NCBI GenBank assembly: GCA_963575745.1
Contig: CAUYUJ010007247.1
Span: 125,001-189,000 of the forward strand
DNA length: 64,000 nt
Direction: 5' to 3'
Origin: Prorocentrum cordatum
Lineage: Eukaryota; Sar; Dinophyceae; Prorocentrales; Prorocentraceae
Shown: positions 55,113 through 64,000 of the stretch, piece by piece
Layout: each line of letters opens with the position of its first letter
Position numbering within the stretch: the first letter of the stretch is position 1
Notes under the pieces: generated by a model
What the model saw: only the letters and a program-made list of their open reading frames with translations
Database searches by the model: none
Told to the model about the DNA's origin: nothing
Made by a program: the position numbers and the translations under genes

Positions 55113-55145
55113 ACTGCGACATAAAAGATTGTTTGAAAACAGTTA
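55050..55145 (-). repeat. YR element split direct repeat A1 (5' end)
   Basis: Identical to A2 over 96 bases. Beyond 55145 the sequence diverges (GCCCATTC here, TTTATGTT after A2), which fixes the element boundary. It contains an ATG at 55122 in another frame that opens a short ORF (MSQCAGSWAVCTLLIF) overlapping the start of gag. Confidence 0.93.
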
Positions 55146-55254
55146 GCCCATTCGCATTGCCGCGCCCCCACGCAGAGAACGGGTAGTCCGCCGGCCTACT
55201 GAGAGCGAGGCTCAGCCTTTTAGGTCTGGGCCCTGTATGGCGAGCGCGCCTACA

Positions 55255-56007
55255 GCTCGCGCTCAAAAGACTGCGCGCCCGCCAATACAGGCAACAGAAG
55301 GTCGCGTTCTATAATGCCTTGGGCGCGTCCATCAGCAGTCGTATCCCCCGCGTCGCACCGCTGCATGCTGCGTTTAACGCCCCCGTGCGCCATCTGCCCA
55401 ATCGAGTTATGGAAAGACAATAGCGCACGCTCAGCGAGCTTCTCAAGACCCTCACCAGAAAGGGGCTTTCAAACACAGACAAAGCAACAATAGCAAGAGT
55501 AACCTGAAAATACGGACCACGAATTTCAAACATCGCATCGACTTGTGTTGGTGTCAGCGCTCCCGCCGTGAGTTCGCGCAGCGCGGCGATGGTCGGGTGG
55601 CGCTCTACTCGGTTGCGGGCAGCTGCCAGCGCTTCCGCAGAATAGCTTGATTTAACCAGCAGTCGGTGCGACTTGCAGTAGGCGTCTATCAGATGTGCGA
55701 CAGGTTCGCCACCGTGTGTTTTTCCGCGCCGGAGAATGCTGGCACCTCTGATGCCACATCCTGTGGCCTCGTCTTCCGCGTCTCCAGCAAAACGTCGGAA
55801 GCCTGAGTCCCCGCGAAGATCGAGCTCTCCAGTGGGCCTCATAGCAGGTCTACTATATCCTGAGGTTGTGCTTGAAACACGCGCGGTATCGCGCTGAGCC
55901 GTCGTGCCTGTAGATTTGTCGGTTCCTGCGCCCGTTCCACTGAGACGACGTGGGCCATCAGCCAGACTTGGGCTATGGAGGCATATGCTTATTCTCCGCG
56001 GAAGCAT
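55255..56007 (-). pseudogene. Copia-2 RNase H
   Basis: THGGEPVAHLIDAYCKSHRL, KSSYSAEALAAARN (Glu of the active site), PTIAALRELTAGALTPTQVD and VALSVFES. After a frameshift near 55420, QRCDAGDTTADGRAQGIIER precedes the stop, equivalent to the CDTRDMxADGxTKG tail of copia RNase H. Confidence 0.8.
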
Positions 56008-56026
56008 GCAAATATGTCTGCGCTTT

Positions 56027-56796
56027 TCATCGCAATTCCCTCGGCCTCCTCACCCGTGACTTCCGGGTGTTGGACGGGGCGAGATTGTCTGACGTGCTCG
56101 TCCGGCTCGTCCAGATCCAGAGTGGCGTCGCAGTTATCAGTTTTTGATATCTGATGGCAGAAGCGGTGTTCATGTGCTTGTTGAGCTTGCAGGTGCCGAG
56201 CTTGTGTACAAAGCACTTCACGTTGCGATCGATCGCCTCTTCCTTACCATTCATGTTTATATCGTCTACGCGCGCGGCCGTCAGCAACGCCCCCGCCGTT
56301 TCGAGCTCTTCGTCGTAAGACGTAGATCGCAGTCCGAAGCTGCGCGCGAAGTTGCGCAACTTCAAAGAGAATGCGCGCGGGGCGTCCTTGGTCCCTGCGC
56401 CCAGTTTACGGCGCCACAAGCAACGCTTACTTTCACAGTGCATCTCGAATCCAGGAAAGGCCCGAAGTGCAGAAGAACGGCCGGCGGCAGGGCGGAGCGC
56501 GCGGCGCGTTCCAGCTCCCCCGCAGCTTCGGCAAACATTGGCTTTCTTTTTTCATTTTTTTTTCCCCGGAAGGCCTTGGCTATGCCCATAGAAGCAATCA
56601 AACAATCGGGACGGCGTGCCTCCTCGCATGCCGGCAGGTGCTGGCTCGCCCTTCGCGCCGTTCCTGGAAATGTTTCGACGTCGAATGCCCCCGGATCTAG
56701 GAATCCCCGAAGTACCAAGTGGAGGCAAATCGCCTTGACAATTCCCCCCAGTTCGTTCTTGGCGAACTTCAATGCATAAGCACATCGGGAAGCCAT
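56027..56796 (-). pseudogene. Copia-2 reverse transcriptase
   Basis: LHLVLRGFLDPGAFDVETF and CLIASMGIAKAFRG (catalytic Asp replaced by Gly). After a frameshift, LGAGTKDAPRAFSLKLRNFA, then AARVDDINMNG with the VDD pair at 56269-56261, and CKLNKHMNTASAIRYQ. 56796-57405 upstream is a short acidic frame and a (GT)n run at 57138-57152. Confidence 0.78.
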
Positions 56797-57404
56797 GGTG
56801 TTTGAGGCGCCAGTGAGGGAGGCCCGATTGAAACGCTTTTTCTTGAACCAAATCTTTATTTCAGTCTACTGCCTGTGTCGGATGGGCTTGGATCCCAGCT
56901 TCGGTCAGCAGGTCGTCGTCTTTCGCCGCTGCCGCGCGTTGAGAAGCAGCAGAGACGCATGCCCGCGCAGTAGCGAGGCGATCGCCGCGCAGTAAAATGC
57001 GCTGCTGTCCAATGCGCACGACGCCGGCAATGTCAGCCGTAGTCAAGCTTAGCTTTACGCACAGGCCGTGGTTGTTACTGTCGATCGCATCCTCGTCATC
57101 GTAGTGCGGGGCACAGGGGGCGTAATATACGTCTGGTGTGTGTGTGTGTGTGGTAACGCACGTCTCCGCAAGGATAGGTGCCTGGGTCGCCATTGACGAC
57201 GGTCATCATGACCGACTGGTCTGAGATCGTAGTCGTCGGTCTAGTGCGCAGCGATGCTAGGGACATAGTCTCGAGGAGCTCGCGTTCTTCGGGCAATTCT
57301 GCGCACCCGGCCTCAAGGACCTCTAGGCCGGCCTCTGATTATTCTTGAAGCGTGGGTAAGCGCGCCGTTGGTGGAGTAGGCTCTTCGGTAGGCGTCTCCG
57401 CCGG

Positions 57405-58481
57405 CTAAGAGTCTCCGCCAGAGACAGAACCGTCCGCGTTTTCCTCGAACTTCGAAAGGTCCTCATCGAAATCAGCCATAGGTTTTGCAGACTTCAGACG
57501 CTGTATCACCCGTGCGCGCGTAGACAGAATGATTGTGTAGATGTCCAGGGCGGCGCCATTCGACGCGAAATAATGGAAACCGGGCGTTGCGCCGCTGTCG
57601 TCGTAGACTAGGGTGCAGCTGCAAGAGTAGGCGACAGCTGGCAGTCGGTGGGCGCTCTTGGCAAGCCGGACTGTGACTGCGCTGTCCATCCTGAAATGAT
57701 GAAGAATCAGGTGCTGGAGTGCAAGGCGCACCTTTGGTGAGAGCTTACCAGCAGCAGTCATTAGCACGTCCCCTTGCATAGTCGGTACGCATCCAAAAGT
57801 CATCGCAGGCCCCCCTGCAGGCAGACTCGCGACCAAAGCAAGCACGGCACGAGGCGCTGCATGTTAGAACCAAATTCTCGGACCATCGTCACTTCAATGT
57901 ACAAGATGTAACGTGTGCCTTGATACTGAACAACTGTTTCAAGATTGCTGATCCGCGCGATAGCTAGGCCCCGTCCGGGATCATTGCGCGCGACAGGGTA
58001 TGGCCATTCCAACCTGATCAGCTATCCTTCGCTTAGAAAGTCGATGGTAGTCTACCAGGTCGCCATCGCGGTAGAGCACGTGGCCCGGTGGCGTCTCGTC
58101 ACGCAGTGACTGTTCGTTTTGGCAACTGCGGCAGCTTGAACTGTGGCTTCCAAGGGTGGCAAATCTAATAGACATGCCGGCAGTCGGCCACGCCGTAAAA
58201 CCAATAAACGCACTGGCGTTCGTCACAAAAAAATCTTCGCGCAGTAGACCAGGAAATTTAATGATGCGCTCTGTCGTTTCAAGTGCTCGTCCCCCGTGTG
58301 CATGGCATGTGTGACAATCCCGCTTCCCGACGCTGTGGTCGCGGCATGTTGGCCCCGCGATCGGATGCGTAGTTCGGTGCCTTTGTGTGTTGAGGATGTC
58401 CTTGGCTGTGTCGTTATCGAATAACCCAGTGTAGCGGTGCGCATCGAGTGCCAAATTCACAACTTTGTCGGGGGTGTCCAC
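57405..58481 (-). pseudogene. Copia-2 integrase remnant and post-integrase region
   Basis: Integrase pieces (58481-57981): HRYTGLFDNDTAKDILNTQR, RIRSRGQHAAT in an overlapping frame, and VLYRDGDLVDYHRLSKRRIA. Post-integrase (58012-57405): ARNDPGRGLAIARIS, VRLALQHLILHHFRMDSAV, DDSGATPGFHYFASNG. These match Copia-1 28309-29446 segment by segment. The metal-binding Asp of the core is not visible. Confidence 0.65.
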
Positions 58482-58559
58482 GCCAACCGCGAACCTGATG
58501 CGCGGGACTATCTGGCAAACAATGTGCGCCGTAATAAAGAAGGTCGCTTTAGCATTCTT

Positions 58560-59422
58560 CGTTGCAGCTTGCAGGTGGCGCGACCGATGGAATCAATTCG
58601 TTGCCTGGCTTGTCCGATGCGCGGCATTCGCGACAAGAGTCGCGCACGCCTTCAACGAGGTTGAGTCCGACAGCGTCAAGGCCAACCTTGGACAGCATCA
58701 ATTTCATTTTCGGCTCCTTAGCACGATACTACTGTAGGCGTAGCTGTAGAAGCTCTTTCGCAACAGAACCCAGCTCGGAACTTCTCAGGCTCTGCAGGCA
58801 AGCTCGGACGCCGAAGCGGGCCAAGCCGGGCAGCTTAGGCATGCGCGTTTCCGCGGCAGCGTCAGCCGCAAGTGCTGGCGGTGGTGGCGGTTCCCCGCGT
58901 TGCGTGCGTCCGCGTCGCCACCCCCCTCGCGCGCGGTCGTCGGAGCGCCCCGCTGCTCCTGCGTCCGCATGAACCCCGGGCGTCATATCATGACTCCCAA
59001 CTCCACGGGTGGCATCGGCGCTAGGATGTGGCCCGGGGCTGGATACTCCCTGTTCGAAGGTGCAGACCGCCTGCGTGATGGACGTGTCAGCGCTGGTGCC
59101 TATGGCGGTGCCTCTCATGGTGCCGGTGGGTCAGGCGCCCCCGCCGGTTGTTGAGGCGGACTGGCAATCCGAATGGTTCTGCAAATCTGCCGTTACCCGG
59201 AGTTTTCAAGTGCCCTGCCACATTCGACCCGTAGCTCGTCTTCCTGCTCTCGCATCCCCAGTCTATAGGGTCAATATCGAGCCATCGACCGATTCGCGAT
59301 CCTTTTCTAATATTTTTCGCACGCGCAAGGCATCCAAGACCGTCCGATGGAGGTCGCATGATGGCACAAGACGGTGCGCGGGGAAGGTCTTCGGCATCCA
59401 GGTCGAATCCAGCACTGCTCAT
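58560..59422 (-). pseudogene. Copia-2 zinc-binding/GAG-pre-integrase segment
   Basis: FDLDAEDLPRAP, MRPPSDGLGCLARA, then GHLKTPGNGRFAEPFGLP, the counterpart of GHLRTPGKCKFAKPWKLP in Copia-1. The LQSLRSSELGSVAKELLQL phrase near 58750 corresponds to LHNLRSLDPSVVTRELRKL. Confidence 0.65.
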
Positions 59423-59639
59423 GAGACGAGCTGGGTTCGCCCCCGCTCACTAAAAGGATCGGCAGGCGACTCAAATAGTTTCTTCGCAATGCGGACCGCA
59501 TCGACGAATGGAAATGGCAGGGCGCGGGAGATGCATTGCTGAGTCGCGGCGAGTTCCTTGCTACATACCTGCGCAGCGCATGTCCAGGGCGACTGTGGCA
59601 TCTGACACCATGGATGGGTGCTAGGCGGTCTGGGTGATT

Positions 59640-60321
59640 GCCCAGAAGTCGGGTATATTTCCTGATGTACACTCCGTGCGAATCTCGCAGCCCCGTAGCG
59701 AATTGATCTGTCGCGCTTCTGACCAATCGTGGACTGTGTAGCCAGACAAATATTTCATCGATCCAGATGCCCGTCGGCTGCTCCCGCTTCCGAAACCGAT
59801 GTAGCTTATTATGTTTCTGTTGCAGCGGCAGCGCGACAAGCTACGCGTGGCAATGCTCTTTTTGGCGTTCCCTCCAGGCGCTGCAGTTGGCCACGGCGTT
59901 TTAAGTGGGATGGCAAGCCTGTGGCACGGCAGGCGGGCTGTAATATCACTAGACCTACTCTGCACGTACATGAGTAATGTGATATTACCTGCTGCACCAT
60001 TCTACCGCCAAGGTTCACGCCGGCGCGCTTGCCAATATTTCCACCCGACGAAAGACGACGCTCGAAGGCAAGCCGAGAGATGTCTCCGATTCCGCCGCAG
60101 AGCTCCAACATGCGGACACAGTTGTGTTGCCCATGGCATAATATCGAGATGGCGTTGAAAACGTCGTCATGCGCATGCGCAGCTAGCGTTTCCGTGGACA
60201 TCGCAAGGAAGATAGACTTGGCGTCGGAATCTGATTCGGCGCCACGGGGTGCGTGGGCACTGCAACGTGAGATGCAGTCCAAACCCGAGGCTTTCGACGC
60301 ACAGGTCGTTTTCCTCTTCAC
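59640..60321 (-). pseudogene. Copia-2 cytosine-methyltransferase-like domain
   Basis: The first frame (60321-59809) has ESDSDAKS, then motif I MLELCGGIGDISRLAF at 60111-60064, SSGGNIGKRAGVNL, and the Pro-Cys region VILQPACRATGLPS at 59946-59905 (Pro-Ala-Cys here; Pro-Asn-Cys in Copia-1). After a frameshift, motif VI reads REQPTGIWIDEI (59787-59752), then GLRDSHGVYIRK near 59690. Motif order equals Copia-1, and motif I is better preserved here. Not functional because of frameshifts. Confidence 0.62.
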
Positions 60322-60330
60322 TGCCTTGGG

Positions 60331-61719
60331 ATCGTCCTCGGTTTGATACCTGCTTCTTTGTCTGTCTTTTGCCTGTCGCGTCTTTGGATGCGAACTTCAA
60401 TCGGGCGCGCCGGTTCAAGATGCGAAAAAGCAGATAACAGTGGCAGCTGAAAGAGGGGAAACGGAGCAGCTCAATGACTGTTCTGTCTGTCATTAGGCGT
60501 TCCCGCTTTGATTTCCCCGCGAGTGGCGCTGGCTCTGGATCGTTCCAGTTGGAGTTGGCGAGTATGTTCGTCGTCCCGAGTAGGACTATTGAGTACCAAT
60601 CGCAACCAGGAGGCTGGCCAGTACGTATTGAAAAATATTCTTCGTGTCAAGGACGTGCGTTAGTCCACGAATAACTCAGTCCCAGTGCTTGGGGTTCCTA
60701 CCATCAAACTGTGCAGATCGTGCGAAATTAGGGAGTGTACGCGCGTGTGCATTTAATAGCGCTTCCGCTGCTTGGTTGCGGGGCTTGTTCTGCCAATCTG
60801 CTCGAGCAGATGTTGGGTGAGCGCTGCCATGACTTAATTTCGCCATGCAGCGCATTGTTCGTCAGGGCCGTGCCGATCCAGTTTCCGTCGGGTAGCGCCA
60901 GCGCAAGTGCGCCTCCGAGCTGTAGGAGGTATTCGGCTGCACGTAGCCACTACTTGCGAGTGAGAGCCTCTGCGCTGTGAGCCCCTGCCTGCGGTGATGC
61001 TTCAGTCCGCAGCGGCATAGTCGCAAACGTATGGCAAGTAAGCGCAGCTCCCCATATGATACCGCTAATATGCTGCAACTCCCACATGTAACCTGGGCGA
61101 CCCAGAATTCTGATATGCATCTTGAGCCCCTTCATCCACGGTGAGAAGATTGCGCCCCCGCCCCCAGTGCCCCCATCCGCTTCCCCGGCGCATGCGCGTG
61201 CCAATCGGCCGGGGTAGAGACCCATAGTAGAACGCAGTCTCCAACTATCATAACACCTACATGCTGCGAGCCGCCCGGCGACATAACTTCAGCATGCGCT
61301 ATTCAATCGCATGCGTAAGCCTCGGAGGCGGAGCCCGGCCTCTCAAGCTGAACCTCGGCCGGCGTGGCGGGCAGCCGCGAAGCGATTAGGGTGGTCCGCG
61401 TCGTTCTCCTCAACGACCCGGTCGGTCGTGAGGTGCGTGATGTGAAGGTTCAGGGAGGTCTGGGCGCAGTGAATTTTCTTGTCCGGCCCCGCGCACTCGC
61501 GTCTCCGCTCTGACTGCCATCGGCACCCATGGCGAAGCGCGGTGCCGGCTGCCAGGCATGAGCGGCCACCTCAACCTGCTCAATCACGAGGTCTTTCATG
61601 GATTCACATAGGGATCGACGTGGCTGGCCTGTCTGGCACGATGGCAGTCGAGCTGTCTGTTCGCGAAATCTATGACGGCCTCGCCGAGCTTGGCGCTTGC
61701 GCCAGGCCGTTGGGCCAGG
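60331..61719. other. Anonymous sequence upstream of Copia-2
   Basis: Only short frames. A minus frame at 61225-60950 has MHIRILGRPGYMWELQHISG but no domain I can name. A 5' LTR would be expected nearby and was not recognised. Confidence 0.4.
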
Positions 61720-62850
61720 TCAAGCAGAAGGAGGTCGGGAGACGGGCTGGCGTCTCTCAGCTGCGTGAACCTGTTGGTGCGCGCCTGCGCCTCCGCGTGT
61801 CAAACAGGACTGCGTTCCCGCGTCCGCGTAATTGCATGCGACCTCGGTCATCTTGCACTGCCCAGCCCCGGCGTCGCCGGCTTGGCTGGGGATGTTGACG
61901 CGCGACGCCTTTGGCGAAGAAGGGCCTCGGTGCGCGGCGGTTGCCGAGCCGAGAAACTCGGGGCGCGGAATGGCGAAGTGCCTGCTGATGCTCTTCTCCA
62001 GTCGGAGAATCCTGGCCCCTGGGCCCACCAGCACCTTGCACTGGGCCTCGTTTGGGGAAGGTGATCTCCTCCTCCCCATCTTCGAGCGCCAAGAAGGCGC
62101 GCTTCCGTTGGAGGCTGGCAAGCCTGGGTAGCGCTGGGACGGCGGCGCAGATGCCCTCGGCGACCTCGGCGGCGAACGTCTCCAAAGGTCGCTTCCTCAA
62201 GCAGTCGCGCGCAATCGGGAACTTGCCCGTTCGACGGCGGATCATCGACCCTACCCCCGCTCTGCTGACATATAATGCATCCTGGGGTGCGCGCCCCCGC
62301 TGTGGAAAACCGCGCTGCCCCCCCAACTCCTCGAACTCGCCGGCGACGTCCTGGCTGGCGACGTTGACGCCGGTGCCGATGCCCGCCGGGATCGAGGGCC
62401 CGCTATCCGGTAATGGACGGTAATCTAGTTTCCATGGGCCCTTTGATGAACGCGTCCTGGCCGTTCGGGCCACTGGCCCCCATGGGCTCGGCACCTGCGC
62501 GGCGTCTCTGCTTTTGTTCGACCGCCCGCGCTCCGCGCGGGGCGTGTCCAGTCGTGGCTTCCCAGTCAAAGAGCCAATCGTTGTGCTCGTCGGCAGTGGA
62601 TGGTTCCAGATCCAACGCCATCTGAACGTTGGGGTCGGCGCCTGTGAATGCATCGGGCGATGGGCCGCGAGAAGCGACTCCGCTATTGACAATGCGCACT
62701 GTTTCGCGGTTCGAACTGGCGCTGCTGCGCGCGCCCCGGGGCGAATCGACACGGCGCGGCGCCCCCTCGCGCGTCGGGCGAACCCGCCGCCGGCCAGCGC
62801 CTGCGCCTCTGTTCCTATCCTGCTGCTGTTGCTCCAACCTGTCTAGCAAA
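61720..62850 (-). pseudogene. Uncharacterised decayed coding region
   Basis: Two overlapping minus frames: 62849-62403 (MLDRLEQQQQDRNRGAGAGR, then STADEHNDWLFDWEATTG) and 62752-61757 (FPIARDCLRKRPLETFAAEV, LEDGEEEITFPKR). The second continues in another frame as KVLVGPGARILRLEKSISRH. Composition and helix pattern look protein-like, with frameshifts joining the pieces. No recognised family. Confidence 0.3.
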
Positions 62851-63051
62851 GGGTTGTTGACGGGGGTTTAGTTGTTTGTCCTAAACGGTTGGACCCCGCC
62901 CTCCCCAGTCGGCTTGGGTTTCTCCTCTCCCTGCTCCTGCCTCTGCTTGCCCTTCCCTTTTCCTCTCTCCCGCTCAAGCCTTCGGGGCTCAAAGCCCTGG
63001 AGCCGACCTCAGGAGGTCTGGGCGCCCGCGGCGCCCGGAAGCGCGCGTGCC

Positions 63052-64000
63052 ATGGCTGCCCGGCGCCCGGCGCTGGCAGGCGCGGCCCGCGGGCTGGCCG
63101 CGCTGGTCACCAGCGCAGCCGCCTGCGACTGGCGCGGGCCCCTCAGCTCCGCTGTCGCCCGCGCCAGTTGGGGCCACCCGGCTGCGGCCCAGGAGGCCCC
63201 GTTCGGGTACACCGTGCCGTACTACGACGACTCCGAGTACGGCATGGAGATCGGCGAGCACGAGGAGGAGGGTGGGGATGCAGGCAGCCCCCAGGCGCCG
63301 CCCGACAGTGGGCCGCCGGGAGCGCCGCCCCCGCCCCCAGCCCAGGCCGCCGGAGGAGTCGACAATGGCAGCGACCCCACCAAGGACCCGGGCAGCGAGG
63401 AGTCTTGGGTGGGCGGCTGGGGTGTCTGGGCGCTGGGATTGAAGCCACTACGTGAGGGCACCTGGGCCTGGCGCCTGAGTGGCATGGGCGGGGTCGCCTA
63501 CGAGAAGCTTGGCAGCCTTGGGAGCGCCTTCTCCACCCATGCTGAGACAGGCTGGCTGACCAAGGATGGTGGATGGTTCTTCTATGCTCTCGAGAAGCTG
63601 GGCCTGACGGTTTTCGGAGCCGCTTGGCCTGCCGTGGCATGGACGTTCATCTTCTTGGCTTTCCTGGCGGTGCTGGCTTTCCTCACTCACATCTGTCGTA
63701 CCCTACTGGCCCCCTGCGCAGCCGCCCTCTGGCTGATCGGTCTACTGGCGCGGTGCACCAAGTGCCGCCGGCGAGAGCCTGGCGATGCAGCTGCCGAAAG
63801 GTACCTGCCGCCGGCTCCGCCTGCCCTTACCCAGATCAATTGGATGGGGCCAGAGACCGGACCAGCCACGACCACGGAGTACTACAGCAAGAAGGTGAAG
63901 GGTCGTGGGACTGGGAGGCGACCTAACGACGTGCTGATCAAGATCGACGACCACGTGGCCCGGTTGAAGATCGACCTTTCGGAGCCCAAGCGGATCGACC
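63052..64000 (+). CDS. Partial ORF running off the window: two hydrophobic segments, RGRG motif
   Basis: It opens at an ATG in strong context (GTGCCATGG) and stays open for 316 codons to the edge; the stop lies beyond. The frame is open back to 62872 but has no earlier ATG. N-terminal Ala-rich hydrophobic stretch (possible signal/anchor, residues ~8-24), acidic Tyr/Asp/Glu region with Pro/Gly-rich linker (45-105), Trp/Gly-rich stretch, then two hydrophobic segments around residues 193-213 and 220-232 followed by KCRRREPGD. The end has TTTEYYSKKVKGRGTGRR then PNDVLIKID. I recall similar proteins ahead of RT genes in dinoflagellate elements, which would make it the Gag-like start of a plus-strand element. 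That is inference from memory. Confidence 0.5.
   Translation, partial: MAARRPALAGAARGLAALVTSAAACDWRGPLSSAVARASWGHPAAAQEAPFGYTVPYYDDSEYGMEIGEHEEEGGDAGSPQAPPDSGPPGAPPPPPAQAAGGVDNGSDPTKDPGSEESWVGGWGVWALGLKPLREGTWAWRLSGMGGVAYEKLGSLGSAFSTHAETGWLTKDGGWFFYALEKLGLTVFGAAWPAVAWTFIFLAFLAVLAFLTHICRTLLAPCAAALWLIGLLARCTKCRRREPGDAAAERYLPPAPPALTQINWMGPETGPATTTEYYSKKVKGRGTGRRPNDVLIKIDDHVARLKIDLSEPKRID

Larger units (their letters stand above)
47709..55145 (-). mobile_element. YR retrotransposon with split direct repeats and embedded methyltransferase
   Basis: On the minus strand: A1 (55145-55050), Gag-like ORF (55112-53088), RT/RNase H/methyltransferase frame (53069-49691), tyrosine recombinase (to 48576), then B1, A2 and B2 (48306-47709). 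Terminal layout A1-ORFs-B1-A2-B2 is that of Ngaro/PAT-type YR retrotransposons, not LTR elements or inverted-repeat DIRS. A1 and A2 are identical over 96 bases; B1 and B2 are about 240 bases with three mismatches seen. Long intact frames and near-identical repeats indicate a recent insertion. A1 starts about 105 bases from the end of Copia-2. Confidence 0.88.
55250..60330 (-). mobile_element. Copia-2: decayed copia-type element related to Copia-1
   Basis: Minus-strand order as in Copia-1: methyltransferase-like domain (60.3-59.6 kb), zinc/GAG-pre-integrase segment (59.4-58.6), integrase (58.5-58.0), post-integrase (58.0-57.4), RT (56.8-56.03), RNase H (56.0-55.26). Phrases correspond one to one with Copia-1, for example DLDxxxxPRxPxxxIxRPPSxGLGCLA in both. 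Many frameshifts. The coding tail ends with a TAG near 55260. No LTR recognised. Confidence 0.82.

Overview
The window reads as nuclear DNA of a dinoflagellate. The grounds are: GC-rich sequence with very long microsatellites; Ty1/copia-type polyproteins, a LINE and tyrosine-recombinase (YR) retrotransposons of the kind I associate with dinoflagellate genomes; almost no host genes; and no bacterial operon structure. The species cannot be named from the sequence. I recognise one host-type gene, an Arf/Arl-like small GTPase (1.8-2.5 kb, minus). Nearly everything else is repeat or retroelement, and most coding remnants lie on the minus strand.

Layout. 0-11.4 kb: the GTPase, then a long run of minisatellites, trinucleotide repeats and a CCAAGAG-type repeat family, ending in a 128-bp tandem array with strong hairpins. 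11.4-20 kb: a decayed YR-type element (reverse transcriptase plus Gag pieces) split by a fold-back element and satellites, then an Ala-rich/acidic ORF with a 63-residue internal duplication. 20-26.7 kb: mostly anonymous, with a 12-bp satellite and dispersed repeats. 26.7-32.4 kb: Copia-1, with a methyltransferase-like domain, integrase, reverse transcriptase and RNase H, interrupted by a repeat element with terminal inverted repeats. 33.3-40.6 kb: Copia-3, a decayed Gag with zinc knuckle, an unidentified pseudogene and a RING-type domain. 41.9-46.0 kb: a LINE with ORF1, endonuclease and reverse transcriptase. 47.7-55.1 kb: a nearly intact YR retrotransposon. 55.25-60.3 kb: Copia-2, a more decayed relative of Copia-1. 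63.05 kb to the right edge: an open-ended plus-strand ORF with membrane segments.

The main result is the YR retrotransposon at 47.7-55.1 kb. Its ends are split direct repeats in the order A1 - ORFs - B1 - A2 - B2; A1 and A2 are identical over 96 bp and B1/B2 differ at only about three sites. It encodes a Gag-like protein with hydrophobic segments, a reverse transcriptase, an RNase H and a tyrosine recombinase. A cytosine-methyltransferase-like domain lies inside the RNase H, between its first catalytic Asp and its Glu. Copia-1 and Copia-2 carry a different methyltransferase-like domain upstream of the integrase. Two unrelated retrotransposon classes within 30 kb therefore carry DNA-methyltransferase-like modules.

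No computation was possible. Domain calls rest on motifs read by eye, and family resemblance is from memory. Boundaries of decayed elements are approximate.
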